Shown here piece after piece: positions 49,350 to 60,658 of a stretch of 64,000 bases of DNA (positions within the stretch are counted from its first letter, which is position 1; each line of letters starts with the position of its first letter). Source of the DNA: Emiliania huxleyi CCMP1516. Lineage: Eukaryota; Haptophyta; Isochrysidales; Noelaerhabdaceae. Below the pieces are notes generated by a model, which did no database searches, was not told the origin of the DNA, and saw only the letters and a program-made list of their open reading frames with translations. Both the position numbers and the translations under genes were made by a program. Location of the stretch: assembly GCF_000372725.1 (NCBI RefSeq), contig NW_005196021.1, positions 944,123 through 1,008,122 of the forward strand. The letters run 5' to 3'.

Positions 49350-50553
49350 ATCTCACGTAGGCGCGACCCACCGCCTGCGCCGGCGCCGGTCGGCGAGCGG
49401 CGTGAGCGGCGGCGTGAGCAGCGGCGAGGCGTTTGGCGCGCTCAAGCAGTGGTGGTGCGTCGAGATTCCCCCAGATTCCCCCAGATTCCCCCAGATTCCC
49501 CGAGACGAGATTCTCTCCGAGCGACCCGAGAGGACCCGAGAGTTCAGCCGAGAGGACCCGAAGTTGTACCCGCGATACGCCGCGGTTCAAGGTGCGTCGG
49601 TCCCGTGGCCCACCCCACCGACACTCGCTGCGCGGCCGCCGTCGTGTGGAGCCGCAAGGTGGCGCAGGGCGTGCGGCACCGACTCACTCAATGACTCAGG
49701 CGACGAGCTCGTTGAGTGAGTCATGTAGGTGGCGCAGGGCGTGCGGCACGTGTTTTGCGCCCAGGAGCCTCCCGCCCCTCATACCCCCCCCCCCTGCCTC
49801 CTGCCCCCCTTCCTCCCCCCTTTGCCCACTGTTGAATCTTTTCGCCCCCCCCCCAACCCCTTTCCCTTAAGACCAAACGGTTTGTACCCCGCCGGAAACC
49901 CTTTTTTTGGGACCCAGGACACGCCCGGAGCAGGGCTTGTTTCCATTCATTTGGCCCCTTCCCCGGCGGGCGGCAGAAGAAGAGGCCCTCCGAGGCGTCG
50001 GCCGGGCGTTTTGCGGCTCGGTGGGCGCGACTTTTTGTCTCTCCCCCCCCCCCCCCCCACACACACCCCTCCACCTCCCTCTCCCTCTTCCTCCCTCCCT
50101 CCCTCCCTCCCTCTCCCCAGGCGGTGTCTGCCTCGTCATGGCGAGCTTACTTCTCGCCGCGGGCGCCGTCGGCTGGACGCTCAAGAAGCGGAGCGGCGGC
50201 GCGAGACCCGTAGATGCCTTGCCTCCCGGTAGAGGCCTTGCCCGAGCAGAGGCCTTGCAGAGGCATCCCTGTAGACTTGCACCCCCTCCGTGCCCACCGC
50301 CCGCGCCGCGCGCACGCCTCACCGACACGCCGTGAGTCCAGCCTCAGCCGCCTGCGGTACGCATGCCCCAGGCAAGAAGCCCGAGGTCGAGGTGATGGTG
50401 CCGGTTCGCGCCGTCGCCCTCACGGGTAGCGGCACAGCAAAGAGTCCGAAGCCCGGCGTGCGCGCGCGCTTGTTCCGGCGGCTGCCGGGGATCAGAGAGT
50501 CGGCGTGCTCGCCCGCCGGTGGCACCGCGGCCTCACACGCGGCGGAGCCGTGA
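49350..50553 (+). CDS. Type I membrane protein 3' exons (tentative)
   Basis: Exon pieces in order: GEAFGALKQWWCVE, DTRCAAAVVWSRK, VAQGVRHVFCAQE, GGVCLVMASLLLAAGAVGWT (transmembrane segment followed by LKKRSGG stop-transfer), and GKKPEVEVMVPVRAVALTG to the stop at 50551-50553. The WSRK/VAQGV junction uses a GT-AG intron (49659-49728) whose first 21 nt repeat the next exon exactly and whose body is an 11-bp inverted repeat. The third WWC motif suggests a link to the gene at 46631; they may be one gene or duplicates. 49750-50110 is homopolymer-rich and may be poorly sequenced. Confidence 0.4.
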
Positions 50554-51167
50554 GGAGCTCCTCGGCTCGCTCGTGCGCATCGAGGAGTTGCGTTTTGGCA
50601 GCCCCAAACAGCCAGCCGCCACTGCAGCGGCAGCCGACGACGCCAAGCTGCCGCCCTCCGGCGCGAGCGAGGCGGGGGGTGAGCGAGGGCGGACGATCGC
50701 CGTCGTCTCCCGTCGTGGTGCGCTCCGGTGGTGGTTGGGGGCGAGACTCTCCTCTCTCGCTTCGTGGGTGGGGCCCGCGGCGTTGGCGCCGGCGGGTGAG
50801 GCTGAGAGGCTGAGCAGTGAGCACTGACCAGCACTGTCGCGCTGTGGAAAACGATGGTGATCAGGCGTGGTTCGAAGCATCCAGCGAGAAGGCGAGTCGG
50901 GGCGAGCCGGGAGAGGTTCTCGCTGGGAGAATGATCTCGCGGCGAGACGTGGCACAACGCCACGAGCACGTCGTTGTCTTCGAGAGTATGATTTTTATGG
51001 TATGTGAATTCTCTCATGAATGTATATGAGTATGTGTGCCAAGTGCCATCCGAGACTAATATTTGCGCAAAGCGATCTCAACGATCACAAATATACTTCA
51101 AGTGCGGGCGGATCCGTCGACTCGGGTCGGCGAATTACTTAGTTTTCGCGCGGCGTGCGGCGCGCTC

Positions 51168-52733
51168 ATGGCTCCCAGCCAGCGTTCAGCAGCTTTCTTG
51201 CTGGCTACGCTGCTCGCCTACTGCAAGTTCCACCTCACGTCCGCCGTCGGCAGCGCGAGTAGCAAGCGCAGGTGCCAATCGCCTACGGAGATGTTGGCGA
51301 ATGCGGCAAAAGTGCTGCACTGCACGCCTGAAGGGGTGCACCACATGGATTCTAAAGATCAGTACGACGACCTTATCAGAGATCTATGGGCTGGCGACTT
51401 CACACAAAGTGGACGGGGCGATTCATTCGCGCCAATCCCATTCAAGTGGAGCTGTTCGAGAACATGCAGGTCGACGAATTGACTGCATGGCCTCGCTTTG
51501 AGGGCGTTCTCAGCTGCCTGTTTCGGGCTCGGTCGCAGAAGATCGTCCCGCTTGAGACCGCCGCCCTATCAGTCAGCTTCAAGCACTACCATGTGGCGCA
51601 CGTGCTCTGGGACACCATGTCGTATTCCACCAAAGCAGTCATGTCCCGCAAATGGACAGAGGCCTAGGCGCTGCCGCTCCTGCGCGAGCAGACGTCCCAC
51701 CTCGACACGGGCGGCGGAGAGGGGAGGGCGGCGCTCGCCGTCGACTGGCGCTTTGCGCGCGCGGCGGCGAGCCAGCTCTCCGGTGCGCACGACAGATCTG
51801 CGGCGGGGCTCGCTGCGCCTAGATGCCGGAGCGCAGACGCCTAGTTCTCCGCCTCGAAACTGGACTCGAGGCTTGGCTGCGGGAAGCCGCCGCCGCACCC
51901 TCACTCCCGCCGCTTCATGCACTAGGCTCACTTCGGCGGCTGCCCTCGCGGCGGGCGCAGTCGCGAGCAAGGCTGCGGGCACCGCGCTCCGCGGAGGCTG
52001 TTGGAGACTGCCCGAGATCACACCCGAGATGACCCGAGATTGGCCGAGGCAGGCGCCGCTGCTGGGGCGGCCGCGGGAGTAGCGGGCAAGGCCGCGGCAG
52101 GGGCGACCGCGAAGGCCGCCGGGGGCGCCGTCGCGAGCTCCTCCCTCGCCGGCAAGCTCGCCGCGCCGTTTGTGACCAAGGCAGCCACCGCGGCGGGGGC
52201 GGCGGCGGCGGGCGCCGCGTCGGGCGCCGCGGCGGGTCCGGTTGGCGTTGCGGTTGGTGCGGGCGTGGGGACCGGCGTCCTAGATGCTGGATGCACTCCA
52301 GTTGGCACTCGGGCAGGCACAGTTGTCCTCCTTCGTACGAATGGGGACTCTGATGCGCCCCCGACGCAGGATCGGCGTCGACTTTGCGCTCGCCAAGGGC
52401 GTCGAGCTCGCGAGGAGGCGCGACTTTGAGGCGGACACGGCGGCCGCGCTCGGCACGGCGCACGCCGAGTGGCGCGAGCTGATGGGGGCGGAGCTCGCGA
52501 GGTGATTCGCCGAGATCGACCGAGATTGACCGAGAGTGGAGGTGGTCGGGGCGGTTGTGAGAGCAGCGTGCGCCCCGAGAGGGGGCTGGTGAGCTGGCGG
52601 GGAGGAGGGGAGAGGAGGCCACGTGCAGTCACCCACGCGCCGCCTGGCTTGTGTGCGCTGCAGGTACATTGATGTGCTCGTGGACGATGCCGTGCAGCTG
52701 ACTGCGAACGCGCAGACCAGTCCTCGTGAGTGA
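51168..52733 (+). CDS. Secreted/membrane glycine-zipper protein, interrupted frame
   Basis: ATG 51168 with signal peptide MAPSQRSAAFLLATLLAYCK. Then VLHCTPEGVHHMDSKDQYDD, and in a shifted frame VELFENMQVDELTAWPRFEG and VAHVLWDTMSYSTKAVMSRK. The frame meets a TAG at 51665-51667 and continues ALPLLREQTSHLDTGGGEG. Farther on is a long Ala/Gly stretch (AGAAAGAAAGVAGKAAAG, AGPVGVAVGAGVGTG), then GVDFALAKGVELARRRDFEA, HAEWRELMGAELAR and YIDVLVDDAVQLTANAQTSP, stop at 52731-52733. Gly/Ala-zipper hydrophobic segments pack in membranes. The frameshift and TAG imply extra introns, errors or decay. The final intron starts GTGATTC, resembling the next exon head GTACATTGATG. Confidence 0.5.
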
Positions 52734-53048
52734 CGTGTGAGGAAGGGCGGGCTTGTGAGCGGGGTGTGGCGGTAAGTGTAGAGGCGTGCGCGATGAGATG
52801 CGATGAGGCACGGGAATATATATCGGTGTGAGCAATTGTGTATGCCAGGCCGAACGAAGGCTGGCTCAGCCGCCTCCCGGCGTGGACCCCCACGCTCTAC
52901 TGGTGCTGGTGCAGCGAGCCGAAGTACGCCGAATCCGTTTTTTTCAGCTTGTCGCTCTTTTTTATGTTCGATCGAACTAAAATCGAACAAAAAGAAAACT
53001 GCTTGGACCCAGTCTTTGCTCGCGTTCACTCCACCGTTCCTCTCGTTG

Positions 53049-56000
53049 ATGATCTGCATCCTCGCGACCATCGTTGCCCTTCCCACCGTATGTGCCTCTC
53101 TTCCTCCCGACTCCTGCGTGCACGCCAGATTGGGCGGGCGGCGGGCGGTCGTCGGACCGGCGGACGCTTCTCGCGAGTCTGTCACCGAGCCGCCGGATGC
53201 GGCGACCATCCCTCGCGAGATCCTTGAGGCGACGGTCATAGATGGCTCAGACGCGGTCAAGCACTTCAACCTCGAACGGCACTCGCCTGAGGCGGCGCTC
53301 TCCGCGCCGCCCGACTTGACCGCGAGTGTGGGCTCGACCAGTCCGTGCGGCGCGCGCCGCACCATGTGGGGCGTCGAGCGCGAGTACAACCGCGGCTGTG
53401 TAAGCACCTCTGCGCCGACGCTGCTGCTTCTCCTCCTCGCAGCCTGCGGCAGTGGGCTGCTGCTGCTCCGCATCCTCGCAGCCGGCGGCGGGCTGCTATG
53501 CAAGTGGGCGCAGCGCTTCGGCGCAACCAGCGGCGGCGGGCTGTTGGGCATGTGCGCGCCGCGCTCCGGTGCAGCCTTGGGGCAGCGAGCCAGCAAGGCG
53601 GTCCGTCCCCGGCTGAGCAAGAGTCGCGGCTTGGTGGCCTTCCTGCTGCTGCTCTGCTTCCTCCCCGTGGCTCGGGCTGGCTCGGGCGAGGCTGGCTCTG
53701 GCGAGGCTGGCTCTGGCGAGGCTGGCTTTGGTGAGCAGGGCTCCGGACTTTGGGGGGTGCCGCCGCCGCTGCCGCCTCCGTCTCCGCCCTCGTACCCGCT
53801 CGCATACTACACCGTCACCACGACGCCGGGATCGTGGCCTAGCGAGGTGAGCTGGGACTTCTGGTGCGGCGGCGAAGTCGTCCTCTCGTCGGTGCCCTAC
53901 ACCGGTTCAGACGAGTGTCGGTGGGGGCTCTGCCCAGACTTCCAGACCGAGTACGGCGTCTCCCTCTCGCCCGGCGTCGAGTGCGAGCTCGTCATGAAGG
54001 ACTCGTACGGCGACGGCTGGGACGGCGCTAGCTGGTCGGGCCTCGGGCAAGAGGGCCTCGCCGTTGCCGACGGGTATGAGGAGCGGAAGTCTTTTGTTGT
54101 GCCGTTTGCGCCGCCCTCCCCGCCGCCCTCCCCGCCGTCACCACCGCGGTCACCGCCGCGGCTGCCGCCACCGCCGCTGCCCCCGCTCGTCCCCGGCGAG
54201 GCCGTCGCCCACACGCCTCAAGGCATCCGGGACGAGATCAACAAGGCCGTGGACCAGGGCCGCAACGCGAGCGTCTTCATCCCGCCGGGCGCCCGCCTTG
54301 CCTTTAGCAGCAACGTCGAGTGCAGCGGCGACATGCACCTCTCGGTCCGGAGCAGCGGGGAGGGCGCGACGCTCGACGGCAAGAAGAGCTCCAACATGTT
54401 CTACATCTCGGGCGGCTGCAGCCTCTACCTGGAGGCGCTGCACTTTGTGGACGGGCGTGCTGGTTATGGCGGTGCGGTGTACGCTTATGGCGCTGGCGAC
54501 ATTGCGATGAAGGACGTGTCCTTCACGGGCTGCGAGGCCAGCGAGGTGAGCCGCCCCTCTCTCCCACGCACCGCTCGGCCCCGCAAGCCCTCGCCACTCT
54601 TAGTCGCATGTCTCTCCCATTGCCTTGTGGCTAGCCTGAGCAGCCCCACGCCCCTGACGCCCCGCTTGCACTGTCGCCCTCGCGCAGTCCGGAGGAGGTA
54701 TGAACGTGTACCGCAGCGGCGACGTCACGCTGGAGGGCGCCAGCTTCAGCGAGTGCACGGCTGTCAAGGTGCGTCTCCCACGCCCGCACACGCTTGCCTC
54801 CCCCCGCACACACACGCTCGCACGCCATCACGGCGCCGGAAGCGAGAAGAACAGATTGACGACGGGGTTGCAAAGGGGGGCACGATTTCCCCAAAGGGCC
54901 GCTCTGGGCCTGCCCGCCCTCTCTCGCTCTCTGACGGCCTCGCCGCTCATGCCTGCCCGCCCCAACTCGCGCAGGACGGAGGAGGCATGTTCGTGTACAG
55001 CAGCGTCGGCGTCTCGCTGGACGGCGCCAGTTTCAGCGAGTGCACGTCTGGCAGGGTGCGTACGCCCGCACACGCTTGCCTCCCCCGCGCACACACGCAC
55101 GCACGCCATCGCCTCAGCCAGAAGCGAAAGAAGAAGGGAGAGGGACAAGGGGTGGCAAGGGGGGCACGATTTCCCCAAAGGGCCGCCCTGGGCCTGCCCG
55201 CCCTCTCTCGCTCTCTGACGCCCTCGCCGCTCATGCCTGCCCGCCCCAACTCGCGCAGGACGGAGGAGGTATGTCTGTGTGGAACAGCGGCGACGTCTCG
55301 CTCGAGGGGTCCAGCGTTGTCGGTTGCACGAGTGGCTCACGTGCGGTGCCGCGCGCCCCCTCCACAAGAGGGTGCACAGACTGAAACGGGAGACCAGACT
55401 GTGTTCTTTTGTAGGCTCTTTATCTCACTGCCGTCGACCGCTTAGCTCTCACCAACTCGCAGTTTGTCGACAACATTGCGAGCCAAACCCCCGCTGCACT
55501 CTTCTTCACCTCCCGCATCGCTGCCACCGACTCGATCCTCCGCAACACGACCTTCTTCGGCAACTCTGCGCCAGGAAACATCACAATCCTCGCCGCCTCG
55601 CCTCTAACGTGGGACTGCCCGCTCGGATCTTGGATGCCGAACGTCGGCCAGATCGACGGCGACCTGTCCGGCTGCAACAGGCTCTGCGCGGAGGGTCACT
55701 ACGGGGACGCGTCGAACCACATCACCTCCGACTGCAGCGGCCCCTGCTGGCTCGGCCATTTCTGCCGGGAGGGATCCGTCCTCCCACAGAAGTGCCCCGC
55801 CGGCACCCACATGCCCAACAGGCGGGCGGCGAGCATTTCGGACTGCTTCCTTTGCGCGCCCGGCCAATACCAGCCAGAGAGCGGCCAAGAGGAGTGCTTG
55901 CCTTGCGCCGCGGGCTCCTTCTCCCCCGACGTGCGCAGTGCCGCCTGCGAAGCCTGCCCGAAGGGCGGCGTCTGCGAGGACGCGGGCGCCGCCACTCGCC

Positions 56001-57441
56001 TTGTCTGGCAGCCTTGCCCTGCGGGAAGCTTCAACCCGAACAGAGGCTCCAGCTCGAGCGCGGCGTGCGAGCTGTGCCCCATCGGCACGGCGAGCGCGGC
56101 ACCAGGGGCGGAGAGCAGCGAGACGTGCGAGCCCTGTGAGCCCGGCTATTTCGCCGCCACGCATGGCCTCTCCAAGTGCGAGCGCTGCTCCGCCGGATCC
56201 TACCAGAACGACACGGGCGCGACGTCCTGCCGCGACTGCGAGGCGGGCAGCTACTGCGAGCCGGGCGCGTCGAGGCCGTTGCCTTGCGAGGGCGGTTCCT
56301 ACTCGGACAAGACGAACCTGTCGGCCGCGTCGCAGTGCGCGCCCGCCGATCCGGGCTACATCGCTGCCCGGGGCGCCACCGAGCAGACGGCGTGCGGCGA
56401 GGGCAGCTTCGCCAACGGCACGCGCAACGAGGTCTGCGAGCTGTGCGCCGAGGGCTCCTACCAGGGCGCGACCGCCGCGAGCGAGTGCACAGCCGCCTCG
56501 CCGGGCTACTTCGCCACCACGGGCTCGACGCAGCAGACGCCGTGCGCCAAGGGCAGCTACGCCGTCACGTTTGGCCTCACCAAGTGCGAGCTTTGCGCTG
56601 GTGGGACCTACCAGGACGACACGGGCGCGACAGGCTGCCTCGCGTGCAAACAGGGCAGCTACTGCGCCGAGGGCGCGGCGGCGCCGCTGCCGTGCGAGAA
56701 GGGCAGCTACTCGCGCGCAACCAACCTCACCGCCGCGAGCGAGTGCACGGCCTGTCCCGCCGGCAGCGCCTGCTCCACGGGCAGCGTCGAGCCGACGCCG
56801 TGCTCGCCTGGCACCTTCGCCGCAGAAGAGGGGCAGGCCAAGTGCGAGGCTTGCCCTCCCGGCACCTCGTCGGATCGAGGCAGCGACTCGTGCGACGCGT
56901 GTGAGGCTGGTCGTTATGCTGCCAACGCCGGCCAGGGCCTTTGCAATCGGTGTCCTCATCCCCTCAGCTCGGTCAACGGCAGTACCACCTGCTCGTTTTG
57001 CATCGACGACTACTACTTGCGGAACACCGTGGCCGACCCGGAGGAGATCTACAAATCCCCAGCCGAATACTGCAAGCCGTGCCCTGGACGGACGTCCGTA
57101 CGTCCCTTTGTGTTCCTCTCCCCGTCCGCCAGCGAGACGCTCTGTCGCTGGCGGCCGCAGTTTTCTGTGACGACAGCTCGGGCCAGCCGAAGGAGACACT
57201 CGACAAGTACCGGTTCACCGGCCACGACGGCCTGAGCGACAGCCTCTGCAAGGCGTTCCTGGCCGGCAAGTTCGTGGGCGTTGATTACATAAACGGAGCC
57301 AACGGCGTGCTGGACTGGATGGGGGCCTCCCTCCACGCTCAGCGTCTCCCGAGGATCCACGTCAAGGACCTCTACGTCATCCCGAGCAAGATGCGACGCT
57401 TCGGGGCCTTCCTCAACCTCCTTTTCGTCGGCATCGGCTAG
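53049..57441 (+). CDS. Surface protein: beta-helix plus Cys-rich (GCC2/TNFR-like) repeats
   Basis: Two starts are possible: ATG 53049 (MICILATIVALPTVCA) or ATG 53549, whose signal segment LVAFLLLLCFLPVARAG precedes GSGEAG repeats. A Pro-rich linker follows, then DFQTEYGVSLSPGVECELVM, and a pectate-lyase-like beta helix with rungs such as YAYGAGDIAMKDVSFTGCEA. Three tandem exons (54690-54768, 54976-55056, 55259-55340) each encode one rung (GGGM-V-SGDVSLEGASFSEC). After TAVDRLALTNSQFVDN comes a long run of about 12 Cys-rich repeats (CPAGTHMPN, CAPGQYQPESGQEECLPC, CEPGYFAATHGLSKCERC, CAEGSYQGATAASEC). From about 57080 the frame must shift to read AAAVFCDDSSGQPKETLDKY to the stop at 57439-57441, so an intron or indel lies there. 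Likely an extracellular adhesion or sensor protein. Confidence 0.7.
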
Positions 57442-58026
57442 AGGGTGACCCGTGTGACGCCATTCGAGACATCGAGCTGCGCGAGGCGTGCCCTGACGGC
57501 GAGCTCCTCGCGACGCGCGCAACCGCCGCACAGCGCCTCGAGCCAACTGCTGTACTCAACATCGAGCGGCGAGCGCGGCGAGTGCGGCGAGGAGGTGCTC
57601 TGAGAGAGGAGCGCACTTTACTGACACTAGTTAGGACAGCAATCTCGAAATCCGTTTCCTTTGAGATCGATCATTTTCCCGCAGCAAACTCAGTCAGCAA
57701 AAAAATTAATCGGACGATGAGCGCAGAGGAGTCGTTTCGATTCACCATCCCATAGGCCCCGACTCGGCAATTCGTCGCACGTCCCAGGTGCACGCGCGCT
57801 CTCCATATCTTTCTCCGCCCCTGCTGCAACCGGTGCGGACTGATTGGCTCTAGGTTACCAATGATTGAAGGTATCAAGGACGAGCCCACTCGTGGCGGGC
57901 TCGGTACCAAGCGGGTGCTCCTTTTCACTGCAGTCTCCGGTGCGAGCGTGCGACTCACACGCGTGTGCATTCCGTCTTCTCGTCCAGATCGCGCTTGCAC
58001 CGTCTCCCCTGCAATTTCAATCTCCA
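57442..58026. other. Intergenic stretch, no gene recognised
   Basis: Mixed sequence with an A-rich patch (57688-57712). No frame with similarity. Confidence 0.4.
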
Positions 58027-58345
58027 ATGTCTCAGCAGCCTCGAGACGACACGATGGACGCAAATGCCCCGCATCCATCAGCCAATTGCCCATCACACTC
58101 CCTTCGCTTCAGCCGGCACGGGGACCGCACCAAACCTCTGCTGTCACCCCTCCAGGGTGCCTCGCGCTGGCCGGCTCTCTCGCCATGCACGCCTCTGCCC
58201 CCGCCCCGGCGCTCAAGCGGGACAGCGGCCTTACCTCTCCTTCGACGACCGAGAAGCAGCTCAGCATGATTGGTGTGGGGCAGTTCCAAGACGCTACCTG
58301 CACCCCATCCGCCTTGCGCCTTCTGGCCACGTTGGCTCTGCTGAC

Positions 58346-58920
58346 ATGATCCTAGGTGTAGACCCGGCCACCACCGAAAAAATCCTCAAGCTGTCGGCGC
58401 GGCCGGAGGAGAAGTTGGACAACCCGTTTCCGCTCGATTGCATCGAGGAGGGCTACAAGGAGACCATCTACGATAAGCTGCCCATCGAGTACGAGCTCCC
58501 CATCTTTGGCACGGTTCCGATTCGATGCAAGATATGCAAGTGCTCCCGCGGGCTCTTCGACTTTTTGGGCTAAGTGCGCACCCCCCTTGCCTCTCCCCCG
58601 CCTCTCGCACTTACTAGCCCAACCTTCCCACATTGCACATACGCCAGCCAACCCTTTCACACCAGCCTGCCCCAACGCAGCAACGCTCGCTATGATCGCT
58701 CACTCTGCCCTTGTTTGTGCCCCGCTGCAGGTGCTCTGGCCTCACTGTCGCGGCGAGCGGCCGGCGGGTCACGGCACGGCGAGACATGCCGCAGCACGGT
58801 TCGACCCGGGGCCCGCCATGTCGAGCTCGCCGACAGATTGCGGTGTCGGGCGGGGAGGGTCGACGGTCACCGGCTTCGGGCGTTCCCGCCCGGTCTCCCG
58901 CCGCGACCGCCGCCCAGATA
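58346..58920 (+). CDS. Small unknown protein (two candidate exons)
   Basis: From ATG 58346 the frame reads MILGVDPATTEKILKLSARP, CIEEGYKETIYDKLPIEYEL and CKICKCSRGLFDFLG, stopping at 58571-58573 unless spliced. A GC donor at 58569 and acceptor CTGCAG at 58725-58730 would join it in frame to ALASLSRRAAGGSRHGE, with intron head GCTAAGTGC resembling exon head GTGCTCTGG. The CxxC pair (CKICKC) might bind metal. A plus-strand frame upstream (ATG 58027, MSQQPRDDTMDANAPHPSAN) could be an earlier exon. No family recognised. Confidence 0.35.
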
Positions 58921-59042
58921 GAAATAAAACTCGCTTGTCGCTACTCGGGACGCATGTCCGGACTGTGCTGTAATAACACCTTTGATTCCGCAGAGGTTCC
59001 CTAAACGAGGGGGGGGACAGGGTCCCCACCCCTAGATCATCA

Positions 59043-59672
59043 TCATGATCGTTCGGCACGTCCGACAGCTGTTTGCGTGCTGCGACCCACCGACACGGCA
59101 GCGCCAGACCTAGATGCCATGTCGAGGAGCGTCTCAAACGCAGCCAGGCAGTGCGTGCGCTCTGCGGCCAACTCAATGGGGCTCCCGGCCTCACGCCCTG
59201 CGACCCTTGCGGCGAGCGGCAGCGAGGAGGAGGGAGCGCAAGCCGGCTCCGAGGCAGTGACGGACAGGCATGCCGCCGCAGGCGTCGTTGGCAGCCAGCC
59301 CTGCCTTGAAGCCTGTGCCTGCGCGGAGCAGCTACTATTGAACCCCCATCTGCGCCTGCGCCACAGAATGTAGACGGGGTTGCAATTCAGCGGGAAGAAT
59401 TGCGGATAGTCTGTGTCGCTGTAGTAACGATCCGCGGCGATTGGGTGGCATGGGAGCGTGTGGAGGCTCCAGTGAAGGCTCGGAGAGCGCGACTTGATGG
59501 CGAATGCCAGCAACTGGTGGAGGCGCGCCACGTGCTGCGCGGAGAAGACGAAGAAGACGTCAGAGTACGCATTAACGCATTCGCATCGCGACAATTGCCG
59601 TCCCCAGCAGCCTGTGTCCCACTGAGACCCACCCGCCGTCGCGCCTGCCGCCCCGTCAGGCACAAGCGCCAT
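59043..59672 (-). CDS. Unknown protein
   Basis: Minus ORF from ATG 59670-59672 to the stop at 59043. Contains CECVNAYSDVFFVFSAQHVA, PSLHWSLHTLPCHPIAADRY and YSDTDYPQFFPLNCNPVYIL, which look like folded, Tyr/Pro/His-rich sequence rather than a chance frame. The C-terminal 90 residues are low complexity. No family assigned. An upstream exon is likely because the start codon choice is weak. Confidence 0.4.
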   Translation of the reverse strand: MALVPDGAAGATAGGSQWDTGCWGRQLSRCECVNAYSDVFFVFSAQHVARLHQLLAFAIKSRSPSLHWSLHTLPCHPIAADRYYSDTDYPQFFPLNCNPVYILWRRRRWGFNSSCSAQAQASRQGWLPTTPAAACLSVTASEPACAPSSSLPLAARVAGREAGSPIELAAERTHCLAAFETLLDMASRSGAAVSVGRSTQTAVGRAERS

Positions 59673-60188
59673 TTCCTTCCTCTCGAGAGTGCCACCCCGC
59701 GTAGAAGCAATGTGCAGTCCCACGGCCGTGTCGGCGTCACAGCGCGGCCGTCCCCTGCGACATGTGTGAATTATGAATCTGTGAATAGGTACCTTCTGCC
59801 CCGGCGCACTCCCTATGTTCTCTTCTCATAAAATCGGAGGGTCGGCCCACAGGGGGACTTCGTGAACTGAAGCGACCCAACGATTTCATGAGTGGCAGCA
59901 AAGGGAGTGGTTGGGAGTCGGGGAGAGCGGCATTATGCACGGAGCTAATGCATTGCCGTTCGTTCTTAACGGAGTCGCTTTAGGCGGCTCCGGAGGTTTG
60001 CCTGTGTTAGGACGCCAGCAGCCTGCGCCTGTGTCGAGCCTGTCTGCTGTTAGTGCTCCCTCGTTAAATTCTTCAATGTGTTAGTGCCAGTGCGCCAGTC
60101 CCGTGCCCAGTAAAGAAAGAAAGAAATAAAACACCGGCGCCCCCGGCGCCGGATCCCGCTGAACAAAGCTCCTCTCGTGGCTCGATCG
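59673..60188. repeat. Intergenic with SINE-like tail
   Basis: Holds the GTGCCAGTGCGCCAGTCCCG unit followed by AGTAAAGAAAGAAAGAAA at 60083-60130, matching 693-735. Directly followed by the 60189-60403 repeat, suggesting a composite element. Confidence 0.45.
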
Positions 60189-60403
60189 GTCACACCGCCA
60201 CCACGCCGCCGACGTCTCCCAGGGAGATAGATGATGGAGAGGGGAGGCGACATGTTTCCGCGGCGTGCACCTCGAAGCTCGATCCTGTAACCTGTACCGT
60301 GTTTGTTATATGCGGACCCCCGCCCCCAATGAACCAGTGCAGTGAGGGAGCGCGAGACGATCGAGGGGTCCCGTACCATATGGTCCATGCGGAATCGACC
60401 CCT
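60189..60403 (+). repeat. Dispersed repeat, copy 2 of 33570-33733
   Basis: Shares GTACCGTGTTTGTT, CCCCCAATGAAC and GAGACGATCGAGGGGTCCCG. Followed by an (AC)n run at 60443-60466 and a short duplicated TTTTTTACGGCGTA at 60494 and 60566. Confidence 0.6.
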
Positions 60404-60658
60404 GAGTAGAAGGTGAAATAGCCCAGGCTGACCTGTGCTTCAACACACACACACACACACACACACAACCCGTCCGCGCAACCTCGAAGAAACTTTTTTA
60501 CGGCGTAGGGAATCTCAGTTGTGATTTCTGTGGACACTGGGTTCATTTTTGCCGCAGGATTTCTTTTTTACGGCGTATCGCCCGGTGTGAACAGGTGGGT
60601 GAATCTCGCTTGCAAATTTCTGTGGCCCGGCGCTTTTGCAAGCACTCTGCCAACCGAT

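Noticed and set aside
49750-50110. Novel low-complexity coding region
   Set aside because: Homopolymer-rich sequence with frame noise looks like poor-quality reads or intron sequence; no motif.
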